Positions 21,641 to 44,900 of a DNA stretch of 64,000 nt are shown piece by piece. The stretch's first letter is position 1, and every line of letters starts with the position of its first letter. The notes below the pieces were generated by a model that did not search any database, was not told where the DNA came from, and saw nothing but the letters and a program-made list of their open reading frames with translations. This stretch comes from Pseudorasbora parva (lineage: Eukaryota; Chordata; Actinopteri; Cypriniformes; Gobionidae): NCBI RefSeq assembly GCF_024679245.1, contig NC_090195.1, positions 4,806,300 through 4,870,299 on the forward strand, written 5' to 3'. Made by a program: the position numbers and the translations under genes.

Positions 21641-22274
21641 GCTGCATTAAGGTCTGCTGGAACCGGGAACACATCCCATATAACACCTGATGTACTCGTT
21701 ACATCATAGGAAGAATGGCTACGAATGAAGAATCTACGCTTATGTTAGTCTCTCTTTTTATCCTAAGGTTTACTGTAGTCTGCCGGATCCAGATCAGATG
21801 GTGGACCTGCACTAGACACAACCAGCGCATCCCTGAAGTGTCAGAGAAGTGTCAATGAGACTCTCGTGGCCAATTGCGTCATTACGTCAGCTTTGATTGA
21901 AAAATGCCATTGGCTCTCGTGTGTCTCGTGACCGATCGCGCCATTCTAAATTTGCTGTGTGTATCAAAATATGAACGAGTGCATGTGTGTTCTCTTCACA
22001 AAGGGGCGCGATCATCATTTCAACGACTAAAACATGAAGATCAACTCTGTTCTTCACATGAAAATATTGTATGACTTCAGAAGACTTGGAATGCAACATG
22101 AGTTAATACTTTTATACGTTTTTTTGGTCCGTTTTTACAATAAAGACATGTGACTGTACATTTATTTGCCTGTTACGTGTTTTATGTTGTTGAGAGTGGG
22201 TAGGTTTAGGGTAGGAGTGGAGTTAGTTGCTCCAAAATATAAAATTAGGCTATAAATATTTATTCTGTGAGATC

Positions 22275-23160
22275 AGGTAGTCGGAATCACACGCGTAGAC
22301 ATACACGCGGAGAGGATGGTTCGTTTAAGGCGTACACGCGGAATCACACGGCGTAGACATACACACGGAATCACACGGCGTAGACATACGCGCGGAATCA
22401 CACGGCGTAGACATACGCGCGGAATCACACGGCATAGACATACGCGCGGAATCACACGGCGTAGACATACGCGCGGAATCACACGGCGTAGACATACGCG
22501 GAATCACACGGCGTAGACATACGCGCGGAATCACACGGCGTAGACATACGCGCGGAATCACACGGCGTAGACATACGCGCGGAATCACACGGCGTAGACA
22601 TACGCGGAATCACACGGCGTAGACATACGCGCGGAATCACACGGCGTAGACATACGCGGAATCACACGGCGTAGACATACGCGCGGAATCACACGGCGTA
22701 GACATACGCGCGGAATCACACGGCGTAGACATACGCGCGGAATCACACGGCGTAGACATACGCGCGGAATCACACGGCGTAGACATACGCGCGGAATCAC
22801 ACGGCGTAGACATACGCGCGGAATCACACGGCGTAGACATACGCGCGGAATCACACGGCGTAGACATACGCGCGGAATCACACGGCCTAGACATACGCGC
22901 GGAATCACACGGCCTAGACATACGCGCGGAATCACACGGCCTAGACATACGCGCGGAATCACACGGCGTAGACATAAGCGCGGAATCACACGGCGTAGAC
23001 ATACGCGCGGAATCACACGCCGTAGACATACGCGCGGAATCACACGCCGTAGACATACGCGCGGAATCACACGGCGTAGACATACACGCAGAGATGATGG
23101 TTCGTTTAAGGCGTAGACATACATGCGGAATCACACGGCGTAGACATACACGCGGATAGC
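22275..23160. repeat. 27-bp CpG-rich minisatellite
   Basis: About 33 head-to-tail units with core GCGGAATCACACGGCGTAG followed by ACATACGC. Most units are 27 bp (9 codons). Several are 25 bp, lacking one GC pair. Variants with GGCCTAG or CGCCGTAG cluster near 22885-22945 and 23010-23055. A distinct edge module (GATGGTTCGTTTAAGGCGTA with neighbours) occurs near both ends of the array, at about 22305-22334 and 23086-23115. Long minus-strand frames here only reflect the 9-codon period. Confidence 0.97.
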
Positions 23161-23249
23161 TGAAAATGCGAACAGATAACACGCCACTTGGCTTTAGAAA
23201 GTGCTGTGTATGTTTACGCAGTCATGATGTCATGTTGACAAAAGGCCTA

Positions 23250-23717
23250 TTTCTCTCAAATATTGTTCACATATCTGTCTAAATCTGTGTTAGTGAGCAC
23301 TTCTCCTTTGACGAGATAATCCATCCACCTCACAGGTGTGGCATATCAGGATGCTGATTAGACAGCATGAGTATTGCATAGGTTTGCCTTAGGTTGGCCA
23401 CAATAAAAGGCCACTCTACAATATGGTCCAAAAAAAGTTAATATCTGGTGTGACCACCATTTGCTTCACGCAGTGCAACACATCTCCTTTGCATGGAGTT
23501 GATCAGGTTATTGATTGTGGCCTGTGGAATGTTGGTCCACTCCTCTTCAAGTTGCTGGATATTGACAGGAATGGGAACACGCTGTCGTATCCGCCGATCC
23601 AGAGCATCCCAAACATGCTCAATGGCTGACATGTCCAGTGAGTGTTCTGGCCATTCAAGAACTGGGATGTTTTCAGCTTCCAGGAATTGTGTAAAGAGCC
23701 TTCCAACATATAACATT
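23250..23717 (-). mobile_element. Tc1/mariner fragment with transposase C-terminus
   Basis: A minus-strand frame (23438-23716) encodes the end of a Tc1-family transposase: VLEWPEHSLDMSAIEHVWDA, then RRIRQRVPIP and NNLINSMQRRCVALREANGG. The terminal sequence near 23255-23345 matches the end of this common cyprinid Tc1 family. The 5' half of the transposase is missing; sequence from about 23718 is unrelated. Confidence 0.8.
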
Positions 23718-24060
23718 TATAATAATAATAATAATAATAATATATTATTAATAGTGTCATTTAAAAAAAATATAATACTATTTATATAATGGTAAAAACT
23801 ATCATCATGTGCCACCTTTATAATAATAATATATATTATTACAGGGAAATATTATGTAAACATCATTATTAAAAAACATAAAAAATATCAGTGTGTTCAA
23901 GGATTCATCGTTAGTGTTTACCGCCTCTGTTTTGCATGCCGGTGCACATGCTGGCTGAGTCACGTGAGGGACTCTCTCCACAGAGACCTGTTTGTCTCCA
24001 TCTCTCTTCCTGTCGGCCCTCCTCAAATGAAATCTGAACATATATGAAGAAAAGTTTCTG

Positions 24061-24170
<110 letters not shown>

Positions 24171-24181
24171 GCTTTTGTGCA

Positions 24182-24451
24182 TTAATTAAGAATCGGGAAG
24201 CAGTCCTTTGAGGATCTTCCCAGTATTGACCGCCTTCCAAGCTCATTCAGCAGGTCGCAGATCTCTCGATGAAGAGACGTGAGAAGTTCTTCTGTTCTGA
24301 AATGAACAGAAAGACAAACCGAAGTTCACGGATTTCATGCTGAATGTCATTGCCATATTTTGTTGTTTGGATTTAATTAGATGAAAGGCCTTAATTACCC
24401 ACCTGAGGTAAAGCGTGACAGGCGCTGAAGTTCATCAGATGCATCTGTCAT
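24182..24451 (-). CDS. Possible orphan pair of coding exons (unidentified)
   Basis: Two short minus-strand stretches look exon-like. The first (24451-24403, possibly from an acceptor just upstream after TTTCCATCAG) reads [16 protein letters not shown] and ends at a consensus donor, TCAG|GTGGGT. The second (24291-24182) follows tandem acceptors (TTTCAGAACAG), continues in phase as [20 protein letters not shown] and ends at TAA. The joined product would have 52 residues if the ATG is the true start. Alternatively these are the last exons of a longer gene whose upstream exons I cannot find in 24500-28200. A further exon-like stretch (24034-23911) lies beyond the stop. The composition looks helical. 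I do not recognise the protein; it may be chance or decayed. Confidence 0.25.
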
Positions 24452-24499
24452 GGCTTCCTGATGGAAACGTCAGCACTGACCTTTCATGCATTTGTCAGA

Positions 24500-27390
24500 T
24501 TTAAAAGTTTTCCTCAAAAATCAATCCGAACAGCTTGAGCAGAAGTAAAACTACTTGTTTGATTGTTAAACGCCCATACAAAACGGTCCAATATTAACTA
24601 GGGAGCCTTATGAGTCATCTGCAATTCTATTGACTGAGGATCTAATGTACACAACCCTGATATAAATATCTCAAGCTGGTTGCACCCTTTGAGTGAGTCA
24701 TTGTGAGGCAGAGGATGTCCTGCAGGCAGGAGCTTCATCTCTTGAGAGAGAGCTTTGTAATAAGGTCACTCGCGCTCTCTTTCAGAAATCAGACGCCACT
24801 TCTGTTGCCTCCTGCAGATCAGGTGTGACTCAAATCAGTCCTGATTGTGCTACTACAGATATAAATGATGTCTCAAATCATGTCCTTTGTTGAGGAGAGG
24901 TGCATTATTATGGTTGATTAAAACTACAATATTGCCTTGATGGTGATAAAACAGATCCTACGCAATTTATACTAATGATTTAATGAGGGTGTAGATCAGA
25001 AATCTTGCCATTTCATTTAAATCTATTATTTATAACATAATTATTTAAATTTAACATGTAAAATACTGTTTATAATATTGTGATTTTTGGTGAATTGCTC
25101 AGTTTGACCTATATGTAGACCAGTTTTATTCAATAGCTCAAAAGTTGGTTCAACTCAATTATCTTGTTTTAATGTAAACAACTTTAAATGTTAAGTTAAC
25201 ACAACTTGCATTTCATAAGACGATTCTATTGTATCTGTTATTTTAGTAAAGCATGTTGAGTAAACACATATAAGGTTTTCTTGTTAATTTTAAATAAAAT
25301 TGATCCAAATTTGATTTACTTAAGAAGTGTATTGTATTGGCAAGACAAATGTTGAATGTGCTTTTTAACCTACTCCTAGGGGAAAACAACGTTTTTTGAA
25401 TTTAGTATTTATTTTTAGAGCATAAGAAAGAACAAAAACAAGGCAAAAACAGATTTTTTTTTGAGATTTTTTTGACACAGTTATTAGGTTTCAACTTTGT
25501 TTAGAGATTATTCTAAATTATATTATGAAAAATATATGAAAAAATATATATATATATTAACGGAATGAATTGATATACCATTTTACTTTATGCAATATGT
25601 GGGTAAAATGGCCATACTTGGAATTTCCCATTCAATAGGCCTACTGAATCAAATTTGCATATTAATATGTCCTTGGAGCAACATGTAATGAAAAAATAAG
25701 TGTATGCTGGGAGTAATAGTTGGCAACATTTTCATAATAATATCTAATATTTTATAGGAACATTGATATGTATTTTATTTCCCTATTCACTTGTTGTGTT
25801 TCCCAAAATGCCTGATAAACATGATTTAAGTCTCAGTGTCCTCTATCGAGAACATGCAAAATCAATGTTATGTAACAGAAAGTCATATTTTGATTAGAAA
25901 CTCCATAACCTTTTTTTCTGAGATGTTGATTTATAACAAATAATTACAAATGAGTCAGTTTAAAATGATAATTACAATTATCATATTTCCATAAAAATGC
26001 TCAATTCGACCATTCAATCATTTTTAAAGACCAAGGAGAAGTTGTTGTGCTGGTGAAACCTCAAAACAAATTGTATCTCAAAGCCCTGCAAGTGCTCTTT
26101 ACAGGACACAAGACTTAAAACTGTGACATGTATAATGTTAGAGAAATTAACTCAAATATAATGTCCTCGAACGTGGACAGTGGCACCCAGTTCAACATAA
26201 TTTTTTAGTGCAGAACCACACCCTACAAGGGTTAAAGCAACACAGAATAGCCTACCTTAGAAACAACATAGCAATTCTGGCACAGTTTGCACGGGCAAAC
26301 GATGTAGGAGAAGTAAAAAATCTAGTTTTATTTTCTCTCTGGTGAGTTCGGCCGTCTCCATGTAATTGGATTCTATTTTCCACGGTCTGGTCATTTTCAG
26401 TTGAACTCACCTCTGCCTTTTTTCGCCTTCTAACTAGATGTGTCTCGACACATGCTACAACTATCCTAAGATATAACATCTTATTTAAAACCAAATAGAA
26501 AACTGCTGCCCTGAAACCGATTACTCGGGGGATTTGTCTGTTATTTGCAGTTTGAGTTGGATGTGGCCTGCCTAGAGATGAACTAGGAAAGAGCAGAGAT
26601 TTGATGGGAGAAAAAGAAGAGTGTGAGAAGGTTTTTTTTTTTTTTTTTTTTTTTTTGAGTAAATGACAGCTGGTGTGTCGGATAAAACGCTTGGTTTGTT
26701 TACACAAAGCAGAGAAATGTGTGGGAAATTATCGATATAGTTTTGGATGCTGCCATCTTGTGGTTGAGAAGAAGAGTATTCTGGCATTGGGACCAGATTG
26801 GGACGAACGATTTATTTGAGCGAATCGGTTCGTTTGAGCAGTAAATTTGAATGAAGCGTTTGACAAAACGATTCATCAATTACTTTGAATCACCACTCGT
26901 GTCTAAATTGTCATTACTTCTGCAGTTTTTGATTAAGATATTTAAATTAAGATTGATTTAATATATTTATTTACATTTAAATTCAGTTTTACTCTGAATG
27001 TTTTCACTTAGTCGAAAGAAATACAATGACGAATAATTCCTACGATTTGTTCATAAATCAATCAACACTCGCGCCACAACAGGCAAAATTATGAATCTCT
27101 GCTCCATTTTTAACTAATGTTACAGTCAGGCAATAGTTATAGGATTTTGTAATTTTAAAAAGGCCAACCTAAACACCTTTTTTTTTTAAAGCTAAAGTAA
27201 TTCTGTTTATGCTGAAAGGTGTCACTCGCTGTTTTACTGATCAGTACTGAAAATGTAAAGCCCTCAATCCAAATAAAAGATCAAATAAAATCCCACTCAA
27301 CTTTTTTCTCATTGAATATCCTGAGTGAGTCACTCAGAAGTACATAATATTTTTTGGCAGAAAAACAGGTTGTTAACATTTCATGTGAAC
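24500..27390. other. AT-rich intergenic stretch
   Basis: No recognisable gene. It contains a short plus-strand frame at 24693-24893 of unknown status, a T-run (26633-26656) and a patch of moderate complexity at 26300-26620 that looks like decayed transposon. Confidence 0.5.
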
Positions 27391-27395
27391 ATTAA

Positions 27396-27825
27396 AGCTA
27401 CACTGTGTAACTTTTTTAGTTTATTCTTAGCTAAAAACACTTAGTTCTTTCAAAAATATATGTGCTCATTAATGAATACTTACTTGTTTCAAGTAATAAA
27501 GTATTCTCGTAAGTGTATAATATGCCATTGAAAATACATACGGGTGAGGGGTTCGAATGCTGGTCGCCATGTTGCCCCTCCATCTTGAAAGTACAGTAGC
27601 CAAAGAGGGACATACCCGTAAATTCTTGCTTCGCCTGTCGCGTTTTAACACTCGATGGCACTGTGTCGAATGTGAAGAGGGGGGTAGCCATGTTAATCTT
27701 GCACTAAATCGGCCACCGTAGGAGTTAAAACAAAATCAGAATTGAGAGGAACAGAAACTACTATTCGCTGGATGGTCATAAACCTTTTCACCACTAGATG
27801 GGGGAAAATATCACACAGTGTAGCT
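27396..27825. mobile_element. TTAA-flanked MITE, family E
   Basis: The ends AGCTACACTGTGTAA and CACACAGTGTAGCT are inverted copies and TTAA flanks both sides (27392-27395, 27826-27829). It is 430 bp long with no coding potential. Confidence 0.8.
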
Positions 27826-28195
27826 TTAAAGAAAGAAAGAAAAATTCACCATTGTTTCAGCCAACATTGTTCACAAAGTATGTATTTTATGTGCTAGGCA
27901 GGTTTGTTTGACCATTGCCGCTCTTGCAGCTTCTCATGCATAACACTGTATTCTAAACATCTGTTGCTTGTTTAAATTTTTTTTTAAACCTTGTGTTTTT
28001 TCAATCCACTGCCATGCAACTCACATTTTTTTAAATGCAAAAACATGTTCTGTGTGAAGGGCCTTTTAGGCTGGTCTTAAGGCTCATGCAATGTTTTCAT
28101 AGTATCACACAGCCAAAGTTTTTACAGAAAGTAAAAAAAAAAATATTACATCATCATCTAAAACGGATGCCACAACGTTGTGAGAACTTAAAAAC

Positions 28196-28201
28196 TTTAT
28201 T
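28196..28201 (-). terminator. Poly(A) signal of gnptg
   Basis: AATAAA on the minus strand, about 80 bases after the gnptg stop codon. This would give a short 3' UTR. Confidence 0.5.
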
Positions 28202-28280
28202 TACAGGTCAGATCAAATCAAGTCAGATTTAAAACACATTAAATACCATTATCTCACAGTAACATTATTTGCTAGGCGTC

Positions 28281-31820
<3,540 letters not shown>

Positions 31821-32592
31821 AACTCTTGAAATCGTGGGAGTTTTAATTAAACTACATTTCTTTGTATCTCTCTTCTGTCTGTTCATGTGACAGCAGAACT
31901 GAAAACATTACCGATTGGAGATGAAAAGAAGATTTTATGTTTCATGAACGAGTTGCTTTGCGAAATACAATTATTGTAATAATATTTAGAAATTGTAACA
32001 TATATTAAGACATAATTACATGTAATTGGTATAAAAGTGTTCCTTTTGCTGTTTACATTAAACACAAAGGCGAAATATATGTGAATTTGTGAATTTGAGT
32101 TTGAAGAATGCGGCGTTGCAGTAAACCAAAATAATATTGTGCTGTATTTCCGGGGGTATTTCTGCCTAAATAAAAGTCATCTTCCGTTTTCACTTTATCG
32201 ATTATTATGTGTCTCTTTTGAATAATTTATCCATAGTATTGAGCTTAAAAATATATTCAAAATGTATAACCCAAAGTCAATCAATATATGTAGTAATATT
32301 AATGTAAACAAAATAAATTAGGGTCTTTTGTGATTGGTTACAGTAACAGCCATGTTTCATTACGTCACCGTGTTTTGGCCTCACGAACCAGCTTGTCAGA
32401 ATAACTCTTTTGGATTTTATTTAAAAGCATATGTAGCCGTTATCAGCGTAAAGTAAATACATTATTGGTGTTTTATAATTTGTAAGATGGTTAAATAGGT
32501 TATAATAATACATTCAACCATTTGAATAGCTTCTTCACACGTGTGAAAGTTGAAGTTTTACTCCTAAAACAAAAACAAGGTGAATTTCAGAT
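31821..32592. promoter_or_regulatory. Divergent promoter region of gnptg and tsr3
   Basis: The start codons are 772 bp apart and point away from each other. Within the interval lie a YY1-like GCCATGTTT (32349-32357) and a CRE-like ACGTCAC (32362-32368) spaced as in compact housekeeping promoters, and an ETS-like CTTCCG near 32181-32186. The same head-to-head arrangement is known for human GNPTG and TSR3. Transcription starts are not determinable here. Confidence 0.55.
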
Positions 32593-40323
<7,731 letters not shown>

Positions 40324-40596
40324 TCTTGGGTGGTGTAATGTCAAAAGGAAACCTTCGGGGAATGACTGTCAGTGACCGATTTAGTAACACTGATCTTCTC
40401 TTGACATGAGCAGACTTCTGTTTTCTGAGTGTTTGCAAATGTTGAGAGATGGAACTAGTAATTTAACCAACCAGAATAATCGAATACTGTCGTCATGGTT
40501 TCTGTAGGCAACTTCCCCAAAGACTGTTTATAATGTGCTGTTTGTTCAGGAGAAGAATCTTCTCAGACTGTAATAATCAAAATAATCAAATGTTTA

Positions 40597-40602
40597 AATA
40601 AA
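40597..40602 (+). terminator. Poly(A) signal of tsr3
   Basis: AATAAA about 275 bases after the tsr3 stop. It leaves roughly 1.2 kb to the next coding exon. Confidence 0.55.
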
Positions 40603-40679
40603 TATTTAAATGACGTTTGTAATATGCTGCATTTGAGTGAAGTTTCCCAGGTGTTTTGCTAATTTGAGTTTCACTTTTT

Positions 40680-41180
40680 TCAAATCCATTTCATCACTCG
40701 CAGAAATACGAATTCTTGATATTAATAATTACATTTCAACTAGTAAAAACTATAATTCTTGATATGTGTAGTTGTATTTTTACTAGGTAAATGTCATCAT
40801 AGGCTGCCATTCAAGTGTAATTGCTGATATCAAGAATTGTTTTCTTGCTTGAAATTCCAGTTACATGTATTAGCTATGCATGTCTTACTAGTAGATAGAA
40901 ATGCATTATATCAAATCCTCATATCAATAACTCAATTTTCAGTAGTTTAAATGTTCATTCTTGATATCTGTAAATGTATTTCAACATGTTACATTTGTTA
41001 TTTCTGATATCTGAAAATGTATTTCTGATACAAATAATTAGGAGAGTAATCAGATATTTAAATTGGCACATTCATGATATCAGAGATTAACATAGTCACT
41101 ATGAATTATTGATATCAAAAATGTGTATTTTTAATAGTAGCACTTTAATCGTTGATCTCAGACATTTGCATTAGTAATCG
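40680..41180. repeat. Degenerate array of ATTCTTGATATC motifs
   Basis: The partly palindromic motif ATTCTTGATAT (and its reverse, ATATCAAGAATT) recurs about ten times at uneven 30-60 base spacing between tsr3 and pdpk1, ending at the AT microsatellite. Confidence 0.6.
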
Positions 41181-41184
41181 CGTA

Positions 41185-41292
<108 letters not shown>

Positions 41293-41569
41293 ATGTTGCA
41301 GTTAATTAAAATGTTTGATTAAGGCAAAGTACATACTACAGACATGCACAGTGGTATTTATAACGTCCAAAATAATGCTGCGGAAACAATCGGGGGTTAT
41401 TAGTAATGTGTTAATGCTTTTACACTTTTAAATGTAAGTTTAATGTTTCATGGTTGAAGGGTGAGTGGAATAACGTCTTCTCATTGTACCCAGTTTTTGA
41501 AAATACTTTATTGCGCTCAAAGAGCGAACTTTTCACTGACTATTTTACACCCATAATTCGCGCAAAGCG

Positions 41570-41980
41570 TCATGGGGCGTAGGAAAAGGTGGATATACAT
41601 GGAATTTTGGGGATTCGCCGTTTGGGGGCGCGCGGTATTTTTTTTTTATTCCTCTCGACTGCAGTAATGTTGTTGTGGCGGCGTGACGTCACAGTCGTGA
41701 AGCGAACTAGCGAAGGCGCAGAGAGGGCGGCCATGACTCCAGTCTCCACAATTATTTAATCCCAAATAAATTACCCGCGGAAAACTTCCATGGCAAGAGC
41801 CACGAGTCAGATCGTGAGTACCGCCAGTGTTTTGGGAACGCGGGCTCGAAGCCGCCTCGCGCCGCGTTGCGCGCGCTGCTTGTAACGGCGTTTTTTGGGG
41901 GGTGGCGCGGGACGCTCGCGACCCGAGTCTTTTGCTTAGCATTTAGCCTCCTTAGCCCGCTAGTCCACAAAACAAGCACA
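41570..41980 (+). promoter_or_regulatory. pdpk1 CpG-rich promoter and first-exon region
   Basis: A local jump in CpG density surrounds the first coding exon. A perfect palindromic CRE, TGACGTCA, lies at 41684-41691, about 100 bases before the ATG. The opposite-strand frames across this region are GC-rich artefacts. Confidence 0.6.
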
Positions 41981-44900
41981 GGTCTATTAACCAGGAAGTG
42001 TCAACTTTTGTTTCTTATCGTAATTTATACAGGGATTTCTGAATGAATTATTGGGCCCGATGTTGATATTTTTAAAGGAGCATTTCAGATAGATGCTCAT
42101 ATTGTTGTGTGTTAGCGCTGCGAGCTAATTCTATCAACAAATGAAGTTGCTTGTTTTCTTAGCCGTTAGCCTGACCGCTAACTCACGACGTGGGGTTTTG
42201 CTTCTAGCTGTCTTAAACATACTCTCAATTTCCCCAAATCAACCTTATTTCTAAGATTTAGTTTAAAAACATCAAGGGCTTGTTCTTAATGTTAAATCTC
42301 TGGCAAACTACAACACCGTTTCTGAGTCAGTCGCGCTTCTAGCATAAGTCGCCTCAGGTTGTTTTTGCCTCATTTGCTTTTCTGTTTGCTGTCAGTTTAT
42401 CGTTTTAGACCGTAAGTAAGGTGTAATTAGTAGTACAATATGTCGATAGCTGCTTATTAACATGTTTATATTATCAATGACTTAGTTAGGCATGTTATTT
42501 CCACTGAAATGAACAGACTCAAAAGTTGCGGCCTATAAAAGTGGCTTAGAGGTTTTTAAGGTTTCATCTTTTCATGTGCATTTGACAGCCAATTATTATT
42601 ATGTATAGAGTCACATAGATCACTAGACTAAGACAATACCCTCATGAATATGATTGGTGAACTATCAGGCTCACTGGTGGGCCTTTTTCAGGCGCCGCAT
42701 ATTAAACTTGGTATATATCTAGTATAAATTTATCAAGATGTAAATCCTGCAAAGTAACTTGCCTTTATGTCTTTTGTTAATATTATTGTTGTTTCGTACG
42801 TCTCGTTAAGTGTATTGAGTATGAATTAATATTGTTGTGCAGAGGTTGCAAAGTGTAGTTAACAGGATTATTGTTGGAGATTTGTCTGAAGGTTTTGGAT
42901 GACTCATGTTTTATAGATGCGGTTTGAAGTTCGTTATTGTAGGAATGCTGATTATGAATAATGTGAGTTGCAGTTACAGGTAGAGATGTGAGAAACGATG
43001 CTTTTCAAAGATTCGAGTCAAATGATTCACTGTTTCGAATCGCCACAGGCAGGTGTCCCCTGCTGGTCAAAACAGAGCCAAACATGCACAAACAGCTTTT
43101 ACAAACCCATTGAAAGTATAATCAATCAAATGCGTTTAACTAATAGCATTACAAATTTAGTGTCTGTATACAATGTTCTTTTATCAATTTATAGAGCTTG
43201 TTTTGTTCTATAAATGGCTCAGCTAAACAGGCCATTAAGAGACCATTAACTATGATTATTCCTTTTAATTATGCCTCATTTAAATGTCTACAAATTGTAT
43301 AAAGCTGATCAGATGAAACCAAAGCAATCTCTGAAGCCATGAATCATGCAGATTCACTGAGATCGCCCGAAATCCGCCCCTATACCCTCTACTATACACT
43401 AATATAGTCCACTTGAAGGAGTGAATCAAAGCGAGTGAGCGAATTCGGTGAACACTGAGTGCTGTCGCTTTTAAAAGGTGCCCTTTGGCGAGTCGTGGGA
43501 ATTCATTTGGCACGACCCTTACAATGCATTATGGGTATTTTCTAGCCGTTAAATGTACATCAGTTGTACACCTGTAAATGCGGTGCATTATGGGATTGAA
43601 TGAGTGCATAGCGAAGCCTCGTTTACTGAAAACACGTGGCTTTGGTAGTTTGATGCATGCTCCGAATCACTGTTTTGAAACAAGGTTTGTAAAGATTTTG
43701 AAGCAGTGTTTCGAAAGCATCCGTTACAAGTGACAGGAAACTAGTAACTAGGTTCAACAGTTGAGAGAAAGGCAGTGCACATAGATTTGTAGTGCATATT
43801 AGTTCTCTTTTTAATAATTTCACAACAATATCCGTTGTAATTATGAATAATCAGTGTTATTTACACATTGAAGTTGATTTAATGTAATTGTATATTGTGA
43901 GAACGGTTTGGATGCTCTTGAACTTGCATGTTTTCATTTATCAACTTGACATGTAATCGTTTGTGTTTTAAGTGAGCGCATAATGGTTAATCAATAATTT
44001 TAGTATTACATAGAACAAGCCATGCAATAATTACATCAGAGGCAGTAGTTCAGTAATGTGAGTAACTGTCCTGTCTTTTTCTCATCAGTATGATGTTGCA
44101 TCCCTCCACTCCTCTGTTCTCATCTCCTGTCCATCCATGGTAAGAGGCCAGCAGGACACGCCCCGTCTCCACGGCAGCAGCATGGACGGACAGGCTATAC
44201 CCCCCCAGCCGACCCAGCCTCGCAAGAAGAGACCCGAGGATTTCCGTTTCGGCAAAATATTGGGAGAAGGCTCCTTCTCTACTGTACGACACGCTCATTC
44301 ACTTAATGTCACGCACATCTGATGTACCTCATATAGGGCTGGGCGATAAAGCAATAACGATAATTATCATGATATAATTACGATATCAACAGTTCGATAA
44401 ATTCTCGATATAATGCTTGCGCGGTATGCGTAATGCTGTGCATGCGTATTGGAGACCGGGCTTCTGGGTGCTGCACGCGCTGCTGTTTACAGTCAGTGAC
44501 TGACAGGCTTGAGGATCGGAGTGAAGGGGAGTGAGAAAAATGAGCGATAGTGAAGAAAACTCAGAGCTCACGACCAGCTCGGAGGACACCGATATCGCTG
44601 ACAAGTTAGTTCGCTCAACTTCAGTGGTTTGGAGATATTTTGGCGATCCATTCGACATAAAACAGCGACGTACGTGGACTGCTTATCATAGGTTCACGTT
44701 CACCACACGGAATTATTTAATTATTAAATTATCCTGCTTCTTCGAAGTTCTTCCATATAACATTGAGCCAAACACAGCAGTAAATCTACATTAACTACAT
44801 TCACACACAGGCTTATTACCTTGTTAGTTGTGGTGGGTGACTTACAACAAGCTAACGCTAACTGTACCAAACTATAATCACTAAAACATCGGACTTGTAC

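Noticed and set aside
22273..23182. Regular short repeats resembling a CRISPR array, and 180-codon open frames
   Set aside because: There are no unique spacers; the units are head-to-tail copies. The frames are open only because the unit is 27 bp. This is a minisatellite in a vertebrate genome.
41646..41979. Minus-strand frames near the pdpk1 first exon
   Set aside because: They are GC-rich region artefacts overlapping the pdpk1 promoter, with no recognisable protein.
44531..44794. A host gene with an N-terminal acidic region in pdpk1 intron 2
   Set aside because: The frame lies inside a hAT element with its own target duplication and matches the start of its transposase only.
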